A DNA stretch of 64,000 nucleotides from Methylophaga sp. (GTDB lineage Bacteria; Pseudomonadota; Gammaproteobacteria; Nitrosococcales; Methylophagaceae), in NCBI RefSeq assembly GCF_030651745.1, contig NZ_JAUSCC010000122.1:19659-83658 (forward strand), written 5' to 3'. Made by a program: the position numbers and the translations under genes. Of this stretch, positions 17,169 through 27,817 are shown in pieces; the first letter of the stretch is position 1; each line of letters opens with the position of its first letter. The notes below the pieces were generated by a model, which saw nothing but the letters and a program-made list of their open reading frames with translations, ran no database searches and was not told the DNA's origin.

Positions 17169-18656
17169 ATGCCCCCAGCTCTTCCCTTATTTCCTGAGTT
17201 CAGGCTGCGCACTTTCTCGCTGGCGTTGAGCGCCGTCGTATTAGCCGGCTGCATGTCGCTCGCTCCTGCTCCTGATACCCCGCCGCTGCCGGTACCCGAG
17301 GTTTGGCCTGGTCATCTTGAATCGAGCACCGAGGGTGCCCACGCGGGAGAACTTGCCTGGCAGGCCTACTTCACGGACCCTTTGCTGCAACGCCTCATCG
17401 AGACCGCGCTGGAGAACAACCGCGATCTGCGCCTGGCCGCGCTGCGTGTCGAGGAAGCCAGCGCCGCATTCCGCATTCAGCGCTCGGATCGATTTCCTGC
17501 CGTGGGCGTGGGTGCCCAGGGTGGACGCGCCCGCGTCCCTGGCGATCTGAACATGTCGGGCCGGTCGCAGGTGGGCGGCGAATATCGGGCCGAGGTGGGT
17601 TTGAGCACCTGGGAGCTGGATCTGTGGGGCCGGGTCCGCAACCTGGAAGACGCCGCCCTGCAAAGCTGGCTGGCTTCCGACGCGGCCCGCCAGGCCGTCC
17701 ACCTGGCGCTAATCGCCCAGGTGGCCGACGGTTATCTTGGCTTGCGCGAGATAGACGAACGCGTGGCTATCGCCCGTCAAACCGTCGCGACCCGCGAGGA
17801 GTCCTATCGCATTTTCCGGCGCCGCGTTGAAGTCGGCTCGACCTCGAAGCTGGACCTCACTCAAGTCCAAACTTTGCTGAACCAGGCTCAGGCGCTGCTA
17901 ACCCAGCTTGAGCAAGCACGCGCCACGCAACTGCACGCGCTGGCACTGCTGGTAGGTGCCGATCCTGGCCCGCTGCCCACCAAGGCACCCTTCGATGAAA
18001 CAACGGTGCTGGCCGAACTCCGGGCCGGCCTGCCCTCGGAGCTGCTGGTCAGTCGCCCGGACATCATTTCCGCCGAACACCAATTGCGTGCCGGCGATGC
18101 CAACATCGGCGCGGCCCGTGCGGCGTTCTTGCCGCGCATTGCGCTGACCGGCAGCTTCGGCACGGCCAGTTCCGATCTTGACGGCCTGTTCGATTCCGGC
18201 AGCCGCGCCTGGACCTTCATGCCTACCTTGTCGCTGCCCATCTTCGATGGCGGGCGGCGGCGCGCAAACTTGGAACTGAGCGAGGTGCGCCGCGACATCG
18301 CCGTCGCCGGATACGAGAAAACCATTCAAACGGCCTTCCGCGAGGTGGCTGATGCACTGAGCGCCAAGTACTGGCTGGCTGAGCAATTGACGATCCAGCG
18401 GGCCAATCTGGAAGCACAAAGCGAACGCGCCCGGCTGGCCCAGTTGCGCTACGACAACGGTTCGGCCGCTTTCCTGGAGGTGCTGGACGCCCAACGCGAT
18501 CTGCTGGATGCCGGACAACAGCTGGTACAGGCGCGCCGTGCGCTGCTGTCCAGCCAGGTGGCGCTGTATGCCGCACTCGGCGGCGGAACCCTCGCCGCAA
18601 CCGGTCAGGCGCAGGGTGCGACCTCGGCGCCCACTTCCACCCCATCAACCCGTTAA
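17169..18656 (+). CDS. Outer-membrane efflux channel lipoprotein (NodT/OprM family)
   Basis: 495 residues from ATG 17169 ([12 protein letters not shown]); the frame opens earlier but this start places the lipobox VVLAGC correctly after a hydrophobic stretch. The two OEP repeats are visible, with [80 protein letters not shown] and [20 protein letters not shown]. By family it forms the trimeric tunnel through the outer membrane. It heads an operon with HlyD, RbbA-like and permease genes, so it completes a type I-style efflux pump. Confidence 0.92.
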   Translation: MPPALPLFPEFRLRTFSLALSAVVLAGCMSLAPAPDTPPLPVPEVWPGHLESSTEGAHAGELAWQAYFTDPLLQRLIETALENNRDLRLAALRVEEASAAFRIQRSDRFPAVGVGAQGGRARVPGDLNMSGRSQVGGEYRAEVGLSTWELDLWGRVRNLEDAALQSWLASDAARQAVHLALIAQVADGYLGLREIDERVAIARQTVATREESYRIFRRRVEVGSTSKLDLTQVQTLLNQAQALLTQLEQARATQLHALALLVGADPGPLPTKAPFDETTVLAELRAGLPSELLVSRPDIISAEHQLRAGDANIGAARAAFLPRIALTGSFGTASSDLDGLFDSGSRAWTFMPTLSLPIFDGGRRRANLELSEVRRDIAVAGYEKTIQTAFREVADALSAKYWLAEQLTIQRANLEAQSERARLAQLRYDNGSAAFLEVLDAQRDLLDAGQQLVQARRALLSSQVALYAALGGGTLAATGQAQGATSAPTSTPSTR

Positions 18657-18670
18657 GGCACGCGAAACCT

Positions 18671-19750
18671 ATGACTGCTTCATTCTCTCTCAAGAAAAAA
18701 CTTCTGATTGTTGCCGCTGCAGCGGTTGTTATCGCGCTGGCCTGGTGGGGCTGGACAGAGCTTGCCGACAGTGGGCCCGGCGAAGGCTTCGTTAACGGCA
18801 ATGGCCGCATCGAAGCCACCGAGATCGACATCGCCACCAAGCTTCCCGGACGTATCGAAGACATCCTCGTACGTGAAGGCGATTTCGTCGCAGCGGGCCA
18901 GCCACTGGCCAGGATGCAACTGGAAACGCTTGAGGCGCAGCGCGACGAAGCCTTCGCCATGCGTGAACAGGCCGAGCATTCTGTGACCGCAGCACAGGCC
19001 CAGGTGGCGCTGCGTGAAGCCGACGTGGTTGCGGCGCAGGCACTCGTCGGTCAGCGCGAGTCGGAGCTCGATGCCGCGCAACGGCGGCTGAAACGTTCGC
19101 AGACATTGTCCCAAGAAGGCGCCGCCTCGATACAAGAATTGGACGATGACCGGGCGCGCGTGCGGGGCGCACAGGCGACGCTCGCGGCCAGCAAAGCACA
19201 GACCGCCGCTGCCCGCGCCGCGGTCGAGGCCGCCAAAGCGCAGTTGGTCGGCGCAAGGTCCAGCGTGTCCGCTGCCACGGCCAGCATCAATCGCATCGAA
19301 GCGGACATCCGCGACAGCGAACTGCGTGCCCCGCGCGACGGACGGGTTCAGGTGCGCGTGGCGCAACCCGGCGAGGTGCTCGGAGCCGGCGGACGTGTCC
19401 TGAACCTGATCGACCTGTCGGACGTGTACATCACCTTCTTCCTGCCCGAGACCGTGGCCGGCCGCGTCGCGCTGGGCACCGAGGTACGCATCATTCTGGA
19501 TGCCGCGCCGGAGTTTGTTATTCCAGCGAGCGTTTCCTTCGTCGCCAGTGTGGCGCAATTTACTCCCAAGACGGTAGAAACCGCGAGCGAGCGGCAGAAA
19601 CTGATGTTCCGCGTGCGCGGGCAGATTTCCCAGGATCTGCTGCGTGAACACCTGGATCAGGTCAAGACCGGGCTGCCCGGCGTGGCCTGGGTCAAGCTCG
19701 ACGCCAATGCCGAGTGGCCCGAGAACTTGTCCCTTCGCGTGCCGGAGTAA
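18671..19750 (+). CDS. HlyD-family periplasmic adaptor (YhiI-like)
   Basis: 359 residues. One N-terminal membrane anchor (about 8-28), then a lipoyl half-motif ([20 protein letters not shown]), a long Ala-rich coiled-coil hairpin (about 85-210), the second lipoyl half ([20 protein letters not shown]) and a beta-barrel ([20 protein letters not shown]). It bridges inner-membrane pump and outer-membrane channel. It starts 14 bp after the channel gene and ends 2 bp before the RbbA-like gene. The order matches the E. coli yhiI-rbbA-yhhJ cluster with an added outer-membrane channel. Confidence 0.92.
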   Translation: MTASFSLKKKLLIVAAAAVVIALAWWGWTELADSGPGEGFVNGNGRIEATEIDIATKLPGRIEDILVREGDFVAAGQPLARMQLETLEAQRDEAFAMREQAEHSVTAAQAQVALREADVVAAQALVGQRESELDAAQRRLKRSQTLSQEGAASIQELDDDRARVRGAQATLAASKAQTAAARAAVEAAKAQLVGARSSVSAATASINRIEADIRDSELRAPRDGRVQVRVAQPGEVLGAGGRVLNLIDLSDVYITFFLPETVAGRVALGTEVRIILDAAPEFVIPASVSFVASVAQFTPKTVETASERQKLMFRVRGQISQDLLREHLDQVKTGLPGVAWVKLDANAEWPENLSLRVPE

Positions 19751-19752
19751 GT

Positions 19753-22515
19753 ATGAGCCACAGTGCGCAACCCATGACCGTTGCAAGCGTCAGACAGGTG
19801 CGCTTGCGTTACGGCAACGTCATGGCCCTGGATGGCATTGACCTGGACATTCCCGCCGGGCGGATGGTCGGCCTGATTGGCCCCGACGGCGTAGGCAAGT
19901 CGAGTCTGCTCTCATTGCTGGCTGGCGTACGTATCATCCAGGAGGGCACGGTCGAGGTGCTGGGTGGCGATATGGCCAGCAAAGCCCATCGCAAGCAGGT
20001 TTGCCCGCGCATCGCCTACATGCCGCAGGGACTGGGCAAGAACCTGTACCCGACGCTCTCGGTCGAGGAGAATCTGCAGTTCTTCGCGCGCCTGTTCGGT
20101 CATGGCTCTGCGGAACGCCGCCAGCGTATCGATGAGCTCACTCAGGCCACTGGCCTGTTCAAATTCCTTGAGCGCCCGGCAGGCAAGCTATCCGGGGGCA
20201 TGAAGCAGAAACTCGGCCTGTGCTGCGCGCTGATTCACGACCCGGATTTCCTGATTCTCGATGAGCCAACGACCGGCGTGGATCCGCTGGCGCGCGCGCA
20301 GTTCTGGGATCTGATCGAGCGCATCCGCGCCGATCGCCCCGGCATGAGCGTGATCGTGGCTACCGCCTACATGGATGAGGCACAGCGCTTCGACTGGCTC
20401 GCCGCCATCGACGACGGCAAGGTCCTCGCCACCGGCACGCCGAAGGAATTGCTGGAAAAAACAAGCAGCCCGAACCTGGAAGAGGCATTCATCCGCCTGC
20501 TCCCGGAAGAGAAAAAGCGCGGACACCAAGCGGTAGTCATTCCCCCTTTGCCGGAGAGCGGCGCAGACGATATCGCCATCGAGGCCGAGGGGCTGACCAT
20601 GCGCTTTGGCGACTTCGTTGCCGTCGACAGTGTCTCCTTCCGCATCCGGCGCGGTGAGATCTTCGGCTTCCTCGGCTCCAACGGGTGCGGCAAGTCCACG
20701 ACGATGAAGATGCTTACCGGCCTGTTGCCGGCGAGCGAGGGTCGGGCCTGGCTGTTCGGCCATGAAGTGAACCCGCATGATCTGGACACCCGCCGCCGCG
20801 TCGGCTACATGTCCCAAGCGTTCTCGCTCTACAGCGAAATCACGGTACGCCAGAACCTGGAGTTGCACGCCAAGCTCTTCAGTGTGTCCCCGGAGGACAT
20901 TCCTGCTCGCGTCGATGAGATGGTGGAGCGCTTCGGGCTGGTGGACGTCATCGACAGCCTGCCGGCCAGTCTGCCTCTGGGCATACGCCAACGCCTGTCG
21001 CTGGCGGTCGCCATGGTGCACAAGCCAGAACTGCTGATTCTGGACGAACCGACTTCGGGCGTCGACCCGGTGGCGCGTGATGCGTTCTGGCGGCTGCTTA
21101 TTGAATTGTCGCGGCGCGACCGGGTGACGGTCTTCATTTCCACTCACTTTATGAACGAGGCCGAACGCTGCGACCGCATGTCGATGATGCATGCCGGCAA
21201 GGTGCTCGACAGCGACGTGCCCGCCAGGCTGGTCGAGAAACGCGGCGCCAAAACCCTTGAAGAGGCCTTCATCGGCTACCTCCTCGAAGCCGAGGGAGGC
21301 ACAGCCGCCCCGCCCAGCCAGCCTGAGGCCGACAATCACGAGGAGCAGCCATCCGCGGTACCCGCTGAACACGGCGGGCACGGCTCTGGCGGTTTCAGTC
21401 TGCAGCGAATGTTCAGCTATCTGTGGCGCGAGACGCTGGAATTGCAGCGGGACCCGGTACGCGCCACGCTGGCGCTGGGCGGTTCGCTGCTGCTGATGTT
21501 CGTGATCGGCTTCGGCATCACCATGGACGTCGAGGACCTGAGCTATGCGGTGCTCGATCGCGACCAGACCACGCTTAGCCAGAACTACACGCTGAACTTG
21601 GCCGGATCGCGCTACTTCACCGAGCACGCGCCGATCATCGACTACGAGGACCTTGATCGACGCATGCGCAACGGCGAACTGTCGCTGGCCATTGAGATCC
21701 CCCCTGGCTTCTCTCGCGATGTGTTGCGAGGCCAGAACGTGCAGATAGGTGCCTGGATCGACGGCGCCATGCCGCAACGCGCGGAAACCGTCCAGGGCTA
21801 CGTTCAGGGCATGCACCAGCACTGGCTGCTGGCACAGGCCAGCGAGCGTGGCGGCGCCAGCGCAGCCGGCAATGCCAGCGTCGAGACGCGCTTTCGCTAC
21901 AACCCCGATGTCAAGAGCCTGCCGGCCATGGTGCCGGCGGTGATTCCGCTGTTGCTGCTCATGCTGCCTGCGATGCTGACCGCGCTGGCGGTGGTGCGCG
22001 AGAAGGAGACGGGCTCGATCACCAATCTCTACGTGACGCCGGTCACGCGCATCGAGTTCCTGCTTGGCAAGCAACTGCCCTATGTCGGTCTGGCCATGGT
22101 GAACTTCCTGCTGATGAGCCTGCTCGCGGTCACCGTCTTCGGTGTGCCGGTCACGGGCAGCTTCTTCACCCTGTCGCTGGCCGCGCTGATCTTCTCCTTC
22201 GCCGCGACAGGCATGGGGCTGCTGGCCTCGGCCGTCACGCGCAGCCAGATCGCCGCCATGTTCTTTGCCATGATCGGCACCATCATTCCGGCCACCCAGT
22301 TCGCCGGCCTGAGGGATCCCGTGTCCTCGCTTGAAGGCTCCAGCAAGTTCATCGGCGAGATCTACCCCGCCACGCACATGATCTCCATCAGCCGTGGCGT
22401 GTTCAACAAATCACTCGGCCTGGCCGACCTGACGGGGCCGCTGTGGTCGATGCTCATTTCGGTTCCGGTCATTCTCGGCGTGGCTGTTTTGCTACTCAAG
22501 AAGCAGGAGCGTTGA
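19753..22515 (+). CDS. rbbA: RbbA-like fused ABC transporter (two ATPase domains plus permease)
   Basis: 920 residues from ATG 19753 ([13 protein letters not shown]); an upstream in-frame start would overlap the HlyD gene. ATPase 1 has Walker A GPDGVGKS (43-50), signature KLSGGMKQK and Walker [13 protein letters not shown]. ATPase 2 has GSNGCGKST near 320, a variant signature [11 protein letters not shown], and [13 protein letters not shown]. The C-terminal 370 residues are an ABC-2 permease with about six helices and a periplasmic loop. E. coli RbbA has this architecture and has been reported bound to ribosomes, but with the HlyD and channel partners here, drug or metabolite export is the likelier role. 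Confidence 0.9.
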   Translation: MSHSAQPMTVASVRQVRLRYGNVMALDGIDLDIPAGRMVGLIGPDGVGKSSLLSLLAGVRIIQEGTVEVLGGDMASKAHRKQVCPRIAYMPQGLGKNLYPTLSVEENLQFFARLFGHGSAERRQRIDELTQATGLFKFLERPAGKLSGGMKQKLGLCCALIHDPDFLILDEPTTGVDPLARAQFWDLIERIRADRPGMSVIVATAYMDEAQRFDWLAAIDDGKVLATGTPKELLEKTSSPNLEEAFIRLLPEEKKRGHQAVVIPPLPESGADDIAIEAEGLTMRFGDFVAVDSVSFRIRRGEIFGFLGSNGCGKSTTMKMLTGLLPASEGRAWLFGHEVNPHDLDTRRRVGYMSQAFSLYSEITVRQNLELHAKLFSVSPEDIPARVDEMVERFGLVDVIDSLPASLPLGIRQRLSLAVAMVHKPELLILDEPTSGVDPVARDAFWRLLIELSRRDRVTVFISTHFMNEAERCDRMSMMHAGKVLDSDVPARLVEKRGAKTLEEAFIGYLLEAEGGTAAPPSQPEADNHEEQPSAVPAEHGGHGSGGFSLQRMFSYLWRETLELQRDPVRATLALGGSLLLMFVIGFGITMDVEDLSYAVLDRDQTTLSQNYTLNLAGSRYFTEHAPIIDYEDLDRRMRNGELSLAIEIPPGFSRDVLRGQNVQIGAWIDGAMPQRAETVQGYVQGMHQHWLLAQASERGGASAAGNASVETRFRYNPDVKSLPAMVPAVIPLLLLMLPAMLTALAVVREKETGSITNLYVTPVTRIEFLLGKQLPYVGLAMVNFLLMSLLAVTVFGVPVTGSFFTLSLAALIFSFAATGMGLLASAVTRSQIAAMFFAMIGTIIPATQFAGLRDPVSSLEGSSKFIGEIYPATHMISISRGVFNKSLGLADLTGPLWSMLISVPVILGVAVLLLKKQER

Positions 22516-22516
22516 G

Positions 22517-23647
22517 ATGCGCAGAAGAAACCTGGCCAACATCTACGACCTTGGTGTCAAGGAGCTGTGGAGTCTTTGGCGCGATCCGATGATGCTTGTG
22601 CTCATCGTCTATGTGTTCACCGCGTCGGTCTACACCAAGGCCACGTCCATGCCGGAGACGCTGCACAACGCGCCCATCGCCATCGTCGACGAGGATAATT
22701 CGGCGCTGTCCCAGCGGGTTGCCTCGGCCTTCTACCCCCCGCAGTTCACGCCACCGGCCATGATCGACTATGGGGACGTGGACCCGGGCATGGACGCGGG
22801 GCTGTACACCTTCGCTCTGGTCATTCCGCCCAACTTCCAGCGCGACGTGCTGGCGGGGCGATCACCCGCCGTGCAGCTCAATGTCGACGCCACCCGCATG
22901 AGCCAGGCCTTCACCGGCAGTGGCTATATCCAGCAGATCTTCACCGGCGAAGTCAATGAGTTCGTCAAGCGTTACCGCGGCACCGACGCGCCACCCGTGG
23001 ATCTGGCATTGCGCGCACGCTTCAACCCGGCACTGGACAAGGCCTGGTTCGGCTCGGTGGTGCAGATCATCAACCACATCACGCTGTTGTCCATCATCCT
23101 GACCGGCGCAGCGCTGATCCGGGAGCGCGAGCACGGCACCATCGAGCACCTGCTGGTGATGCCGGTTACACCCGCGCAGATCATGCTCTCCAAGGTCTGG
23201 TCGATGGCCCTGGTCGTGCTGATCGCCTCCTTCCTGTCCCTCAACCTCATGGTGCGCGGCATCCTGGGCGTGCCCATCGAGGGCTCCATTGTGTTGTTCT
23301 TCGCCGGCGCGGCCCTCAGCCTGTTCGCCACCACCTCCATGGGCATATTCATCGCCACGCTGGCGCGCAACATGCCGCAGTTCGGCATGCTGATGATGCT
23401 GACCATCATGCCGCTCCAGATGCTATCCGGCGGCGACACGCCCCGCGAAAGCATGCCCGAGATCGTGCAGAACATCATGCTGATCGCACCCACCACCCAT
23501 TTCGTGGAACTGAGCCAGGCCATCCTTTACCGGGACGCGGGCCTGGAGACGGTATGGCAGCCGTTCCTGGCGCTGGCCCTGATCGGCACGGTGCTGTTTT
23601 TCCTGTCGTTGGCACGCTTTCGCAAAACGATCGGCCAGATGGCCTGA
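22517..23647 (+). CDS. ABC-2 type permease (YhhJ-like)
   Basis: 376 residues, one base after the RbbA stop (TGAGATG arrangement). The first helix lies in DPMMLVLIVYVFTASVYTKA, followed by a large periplasmic domain (about 50-175) and five C-terminal helices, including IREREHGTIEHLLVMPVTPA, the conserved ABC-2 coupling region. It would form the second transmembrane half of the pump with the RbbA permease domain. It appears intact. It closes the efflux operon; 47 bp later a phasin gene begins with its own strong ribosome site. Confidence 0.92.
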   Translation: MRRRNLANIYDLGVKELWSLWRDPMMLVLIVYVFTASVYTKATSMPETLHNAPIAIVDEDNSALSQRVASAFYPPQFTPPAMIDYGDVDPGMDAGLYTFALVIPPNFQRDVLAGRSPAVQLNVDATRMSQAFTGSGYIQQIFTGEVNEFVKRYRGTDAPPVDLALRARFNPALDKAWFGSVVQIINHITLLSIILTGAALIREREHGTIEHLLVMPVTPAQIMLSKVWSMALVVLIASFLSLNLMVRGILGVPIEGSIVLFFAGAALSLFATTSMGIFIATLARNMPQFGMLMMLTIMPLQMLSGGDTPRESMPEIVQNIMLIAPTTHFVELSQAILYRDAGLETVWQPFLALALIGTVLFFLSLARFRKTIGQMA

Positions 23648-23694
23648 TCGTTTGACCGCCCGAGTGGGCACTCAACCCAGTAAGGAGTTTGACC

Positions 23695-24267
23695 ATGAGC
23701 AATGAAACCATCCCTCTCAACCTGTTCAAGGCGAACCTAGAACTGCAGCTGCGCCTCCAGCGTTTGATGCAGGAAAACAGCCAGCAATGGTTGGAGAACG
23801 CCACGCGCGCAGGCAAAGACGGCATTGCCGAGTCCGGCGCGGAAATCGAAAGCCTGCTTAAGGCGGAGAACTGGCAGGAACTGGCCACGCTGCCCGCACA
23901 AGAACAAGCCAGGCTGGAACAGGTTTCTACCTTGTTCGAGCAGGCCGAGCGCCAAGCGCAGGCGGCTTCGGCGCCCGCCGTGACAAGTCCCGCCACTGAT
24001 ACCTCCGCTACGGTCGTGGACGCGAAGTCGACAACCGCCATGCCACGCTCTGCCAGTGGCACATCCGCTGCGGTCGAGGATGCGAATGCGGCGCCAGCCA
24101 TGCCGAGCTCCGCCAGTGACACCTCCGCTCCGGCCATAAACACGACCTCCAAGACATCCTCTCCAAAGCCTAAGGCGCCTCAGAAGAAAACTGCTGCGCA
24201 GAAAACTGTGTCCAAGACGCCAGCCGCCCCGCGGACAAGTCAAACACGGCGAGGGAAAGGCAAATGA
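23695..24267 (+). CDS. Phasin family protein with repetitive C-terminal tail
   Basis: 190 residues from ATG 23695, 8 nt after AAGGAG. Residues 1-90 are an amphipathic phasin helix region (LNLFKANLELQLRLQRLMQE, NATRAGKDGIAESGAEIESL). Residues about 100-155 contain roughly 20-residue tandem repeats (TSATVVDAKSTTAMP, TSAAVEDANAAPAMP, TSAPAINTTS), and the end is Lys/Pro/Ala-rich, like the PhaF/H1-type tails that contact DNA. Phasins coat polyhydroxyalkanoate granules. It overlaps the next gene by 4 bp and stands in one block with phaC. Confidence 0.85.
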   Translation: MSNETIPLNLFKANLELQLRLQRLMQENSQQWLENATRAGKDGIAESGAEIESLLKAENWQELATLPAQEQARLEQVSTLFEQAERQAQAASAPAVTSPATDTSATVVDAKSTTAMPRSASGTSAAVEDANAAPAMPSSASDTSAPAINTTSKTSSPKPKAPQKKTAAQKTVSKTPAAPRTSQTRRGKGK

Positions 24268-25685
24268 CGACGTCCTCCGCACCGGTCGATGGCGCCGCCG
24301 ACGCATTGCAGGTTCTGCGCAACCGCACCTTCGACGAGATCGCCATCGGCGACAGCGCCAGCCTCGAACGCACGTTTTCGCCGCAAGACATCCACATGTT
24401 CGCGCTGCAATCGGGCGATGTGGATCCGGAATCTTCGGTGTCTTCGCCCTCGCGGGACACCACGGAGGCCATTTGTGCAAACGTCCTGATCTCGGCTGTG
24501 CTGGGAACACGCCTGCCGGGGCCTGGAACCCAATATGTCAGCCAGAACCTGCGCTTGCTCGGAGCCGTTCGGCCCGGCGACAGGCTGACCGTGCAGATGC
24601 AGGTGAGCAGCAAGGACACGGCCACCCATCACGTCACGCTGGACTGCACCTGCACCAGCCAGGAGGGGGTGGCGATTTTCCAAGGCCAGGTAGAGGTCGT
24701 AGCGCCCACTGAGCGCATTGAAAGAACGCGCACGGCGTTGCCGGAAATCCATCCGGATGCGCAGGGCCGCACAGGCCTGCAGCACCTGCTGGCGCATGTC
24801 GCGCACTTGCAACCGATTCGGGTAGCCGTCGTCCATCCGTGCGATGTCCCCAGCCTGTCCGCTGCGCTTGAAGCGCGCCACGCGGGGTTGATCGAGCCGG
24901 TGCTGGTCGGGCCACGAGGGCGGCTCGAAGCAGTCGCCACCGAGGCCGGGCTGGATCTGGCCGACGTCGCCATTGTGGACGTCCCGCACAGCCACGCCGC
25001 TGCGCAGCAAGCCGTCGCCTTGGCAGCCGCAGGTGAAGTCGAAGCCCTGATGAAAGGGAGCCTGCACACCGACGAGCTGATGTCCGCGCTGGTTTCGGCA
25101 GCAGCGGGGTTGCGAACCAAGCGCCGGGTCAGCCATTGCTTCCTGTTGCAGACACCGGCCTATCCGCGCCCGTTCATCGTCACCGATGCAGCGATCAATA
25201 TCGCCCCGACTCTGGAACAGAAGGCAGACATCATCCGCAACGCCATCGAGCTGGCGCAGGTGATCGGCGTGCGCGAACCCAAGGTCGCAATCCTGGCCGC
25301 AGTCGAGACGGTCAGCCCGACGATGACGGCCACGCTCGACGCGGCGGCGCTGTGCAAGATGGCCGATCGCGGCCAGATCACTGGCGGCCTGCTCGACGGG
25401 CCGTTGGCCTTCGACAACGCCGTCTCCATCGCCGCTGCGCGCACCAAGGGGATCGTCTCCGAGGTCGCCGGGCAGGCCGACATCCTTGTCGTGCCTGACC
25501 TGGAGAGCGGCAACATGCTTGCCAAGCAGTTGATCTTCATGGGCGGCGCAGCCAGCGCCGGGATCGTTCTTGGAGCCAAGGTGCCAGTCATTCTGACCAG
25601 CCGCGCCGACTCGCGTGATACACGCATCGCCTCATGCGCGATCGCACTGATGCTGGCCCACCACTATCGGCTGTCACCCCCTTGA
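24264..25685 (+). CDS. Bifunctional MaoC-like hydratase / phosphate acetyltransferase
   Basis: 473 residues. Residues 1-150 are a MaoC hot-dog domain (FDEIAIGDSASLERTFSPQD, DRLTVQMQVSSKD). Residues 165-473 are a PTA_PTB domain (PIRVAVVHPCDVPSLSAALE, ALMKGSLHTDELMSALVSAA, FIVTDAAINIAPTLEQKADI, GGLLDGPLAFDNAVS, GNMLAKQLIFMGGA). The second domain exchanges acetyl or butyryl between CoA and phosphate. The first may act as an enoyl-CoA hydratase or only bind acyl-CoA. With acetate kinase and phosphoketolase nearby it probably converts acetyl phosphate to acetyl-CoA. This fusion is a known family. Confidence 0.9.
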   Translation: MTTSSAPVDGAADALQVLRNRTFDEIAIGDSASLERTFSPQDIHMFALQSGDVDPESSVSSPSRDTTEAICANVLISAVLGTRLPGPGTQYVSQNLRLLGAVRPGDRLTVQMQVSSKDTATHHVTLDCTCTSQEGVAIFQGQVEVVAPTERIERTRTALPEIHPDAQGRTGLQHLLAHVAHLQPIRVAVVHPCDVPSLSAALEARHAGLIEPVLVGPRGRLEAVATEAGLDLADVAIVDVPHSHAAAQQAVALAAAGEVEALMKGSLHTDELMSALVSAAAGLRTKRRVSHCFLLQTPAYPRPFIVTDAAINIAPTLEQKADIIRNAIELAQVIGVREPKVAILAAVETVSPTMTATLDAAALCKMADRGQITGGLLDGPLAFDNAVSIAAARTKGIVSEVAGQADILVVPDLESGNMLAKQLIFMGGAASAGIVLGAKVPVILTSRADSRDTRIASCAIALMLAHHYRLSPP

Positions 25686-25746
25686 GCCGACTTATCGGCA
25701 ACTTATTAACCCCCTCTTTTTAATCCACCCCTTTGGAGGAAACACC

Positions 25747-26499
25747 ATGCAGTACTCATTCTCTGGCCGCGTAGCCCTGGTCACCGGTGCAGGGTCTGGC
25801 ATTGGCGAGGCCATTGCCCGGCTGCTTGCAAGCAACGGCCTGAATGTCGTCGTCTCCGATGTCAGCGCCGACAATGCGCAGCGCGTCACCAGCCTCATCA
25901 ACGCCGAGGGCGGCCACGCCGTGGCCAACGTGGCCGACGTGGCATGCATCGATGAGGTCCAGGCTGCCGTGGCCTGCGCGGTCGATACGTTCGGCGACCT
26001 TCATTTTGCCGTCAACAACGCCGGTATCGGTGGCGACCAGAGCCCGGCGGGAGAACTGGACCCTGCCGCCTGGCGCCGGGTGATCGATGTCAACCTGAAC
26101 GGCGTGTTCTATGGCCTGCGCCATCAGATTCCCGCCATCCTGCGCTCGGGAGGCGGCGCCATCGTCAACGTCTCCTCCATCCTGGGGGTGGTGGGCGACG
26201 CAGCGAACCCTGCGTACGTCGCAGCCAAACATGGCGTGACCGGGCTGACCCGCTCGGCAGGACTGGCCTATGCGTCCAAGGGAATCCGGATCAATTCGAT
26301 TCATCCCGGTTACGTGCGTACGCCCATCCTGGATTTCCTGGATGAATCGGCCCTCCAGAAGGCCGTTGACCTGCATCCGATCGGTCGTCTGGGTACATCG
26401 GACGAAATCGCCCATGCCGTGGCGTTTTTGCTGTCGGAAGGAAGCAGCTTCCTTGTGGGCACCCAGCTCATCGCCGATGGCGGCTACACGGCGCGCTGA
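25747..26499 (+). CDS. Short-chain dehydrogenase/reductase (FabG/PhbB-like)
   Basis: 250 residues with GGAGG 8 nt before ATG. Classical SDR motifs: VTGAGSGIGEAIARLL (cofactor glycines), NNAGIGGD, the catalytic Ser in VNVSSILG, Tyr-x-x-x-Lys as YVAAKHGVTG, and a C-terminal FLVGTQLIADGGYT. The acidic residue after strand 2 (VVSDVS) suggests NAD rather than NADP, which is unusual for an acetoacetyl-CoA reductase but would fit a catabolic 3-hydroxyacyl dehydrogenase. Placed between the Pta-like and acetate kinase genes in a PHA cluster, it may supply or oxidise 3-hydroxybutyryl-CoA. Confidence 0.85.
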   Translation: MQYSFSGRVALVTGAGSGIGEAIARLLASNGLNVVVSDVSADNAQRVTSLINAEGGHAVANVADVACIDEVQAAVACAVDTFGDLHFAVNNAGIGGDQSPAGELDPAAWRRVIDVNLNGVFYGLRHQIPAILRSGGGAIVNVSSILGVVGDAANPAYVAAKHGVTGLTRSAGLAYASKGIRINSIHPGYVRTPILDFLDESALQKAVDLHPIGRLGTSDEIAHAVAFLLSEGSSFLVGTQLIADGGYTAR

Positions 26500-26578
26500 G
26501 TCTGAAGACGATGAGACAGCAGACACCCCCGCACACCTCGGCGAAGTCGCGCGGACGGCGCGCAGAGAGGACGACCTG

Positions 26579-27817
26579 ATGGACGTCACCATGGCCCGCT
26601 CCGGGCGCCGCGAACACGGACTGATCCTTGTGCTGAACTGCGGTTCATCCAGCATCAAGTTTGCGGTGTTCGATTCCTCGGCCGCGCCACTGCCGCGTCA
26701 GGCATTGTGGAATGGCAAGGTGCAGGGAATCGGCGGCGCCAACCCGGATTTCGGAGAGACCGGAGTTGCGCCGTTCCCGATCGAACTGGACACGGCACAT
26801 CCGTATCGCGCCGCACTGCGCCTCATCCGCGATCGCGTCAGTCAGCGGCTCGACGGCCGCCACGTAGGTACTGTCGCCCACCGTATCGTCCACGGCGGCA
26901 GCAAATACTCCATGCCCGTGCGCCTGGACGCAAATGTCCTGGCCGACCTCAAGGGCTACATTCCTCTGGCCCCGCTGCACCAGCCATTCGCGCTCGAAGC
27001 CGTGGAGATCCTGCTGCGGGAGCAGCCCGAGTTGCCGCAGATGGCCTGCTTCGACACAGCCTTCCACCACACCCTGCCTCAGGTCGAACAGGTATTGCCG
27101 CTGCCCTACGACGCCTGGCAACGCGGCCTGCGTCGGTACGGATTCCACGGCCTGTCGTATGAGTACATGGCTGAGGCTTTGCCCGAACGCCATGGCGACG
27201 CGGCGCGCAGGCGCACCATCGTTGCCCACCTGGGCAGTGGCGCCAGCCTGTGCGCCATGCAGGGGCTCCAGAGCGTCGCCACCACCATGGGTTTCTCCGC
27301 ACTTGACGGCCTGATGATGGGTACCCGCACCGGCGCGCTCGATCCAGGCGCCGTGCTCTACCTGATGGAGATCGAAAAGCTTTCACTGGAACAAGTGGGG
27401 CGTGTCCTCTATCACGAGTCCGGTCTGCTCGGCGTTTCGGGCATCTCGGCCGAGCCGCGCGTCATTGTCGGGCACGAGAACGATGAAGGTGAAACGGGTG
27501 AGCGAGCGCGCTTGGCGCTGGACCTCTACGTGCGTCGCATCGTGCGCGAGATCGGTGCCTTGGTTGCTGTTCTGGGCGGTCTGGACATGCTGGTGTTCAC
27601 GGCAGGTGTCGGTGAACACAATGCGTTCATTCGCGAGCGCATCGGTGCGGCACTGGGTTTTCTGAACATTGCCCTGGATACCGACGCCAATGCCAGCCAC
27701 GCGGCGACGATTTCCAGCGACCACAGCCAGGTCATCGTGGCGATCGAACCCACCAATGAAGAGTGGATCGCCGCCAGCCATGCGCTGTCCTGCCTGGACA
27801 GGGAGAAGGTGCGATGA
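26579..27817 (+). CDS. ackA: Acetate kinase
   Basis: 412 residues from ATG 26579 with GAGAGG upstream; the frame is open far upstream in the SDR gene. ASKHA fold motifs: LVLNCGSSSIKFAVFD, VAHRIVHGGSKYS, PLAPLHQPFALEA, CFDTAFHHTLP, RYGFHGLSYEYM, AHLGSGASLCAMQ, MMGTRTGALDPGAVLYLM, and FTAGVGEHNAFIRERI. These cover the acetate- and ATP-binding residues, so activity is expected. It converts acetyl phosphate and ADP to acetate and ATP. Its TGA overlaps the ATG of gltS. Confidence 0.94.
   Translation: MDVTMARSGRREHGLILVLNCGSSSIKFAVFDSSAAPLPRQALWNGKVQGIGGANPDFGETGVAPFPIELDTAHPYRAALRLIRDRVSQRLDGRHVGTVAHRIVHGGSKYSMPVRLDANVLADLKGYIPLAPLHQPFALEAVEILLREQPELPQMACFDTAFHHTLPQVEQVLPLPYDAWQRGLRRYGFHGLSYEYMAEALPERHGDAARRRTIVAHLGSGASLCAMQGLQSVATTMGFSALDGLMMGTRTGALDPGAVLYLMEIEKLSLEQVGRVLYHESGLLGVSGISAEPRVIVGHENDEGETGERARLALDLYVRRIVREIGALVAVLGGLDMLVFTAGVGEHNAFIRERIGAALGFLNIALDTDANASHAATISSDHSQVIVAIEPTNEEWIAASHALSCLDREKVR

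Noticed and set aside
18680..19786. A 368-codon minus-strand frame opposite the HlyD gene
   Set aside because: Same cause: high GC keeps the antisense frame open. No start signal or known motif.
20188..22377. A 729-codon minus-strand open frame opposite the RbbA-like gene
   Set aside because: It is a shadow of a GC-rich gene with strong third-position bias. The plus-strand product has complete ABC motifs, and the antisense protein shows no recognisable domain.
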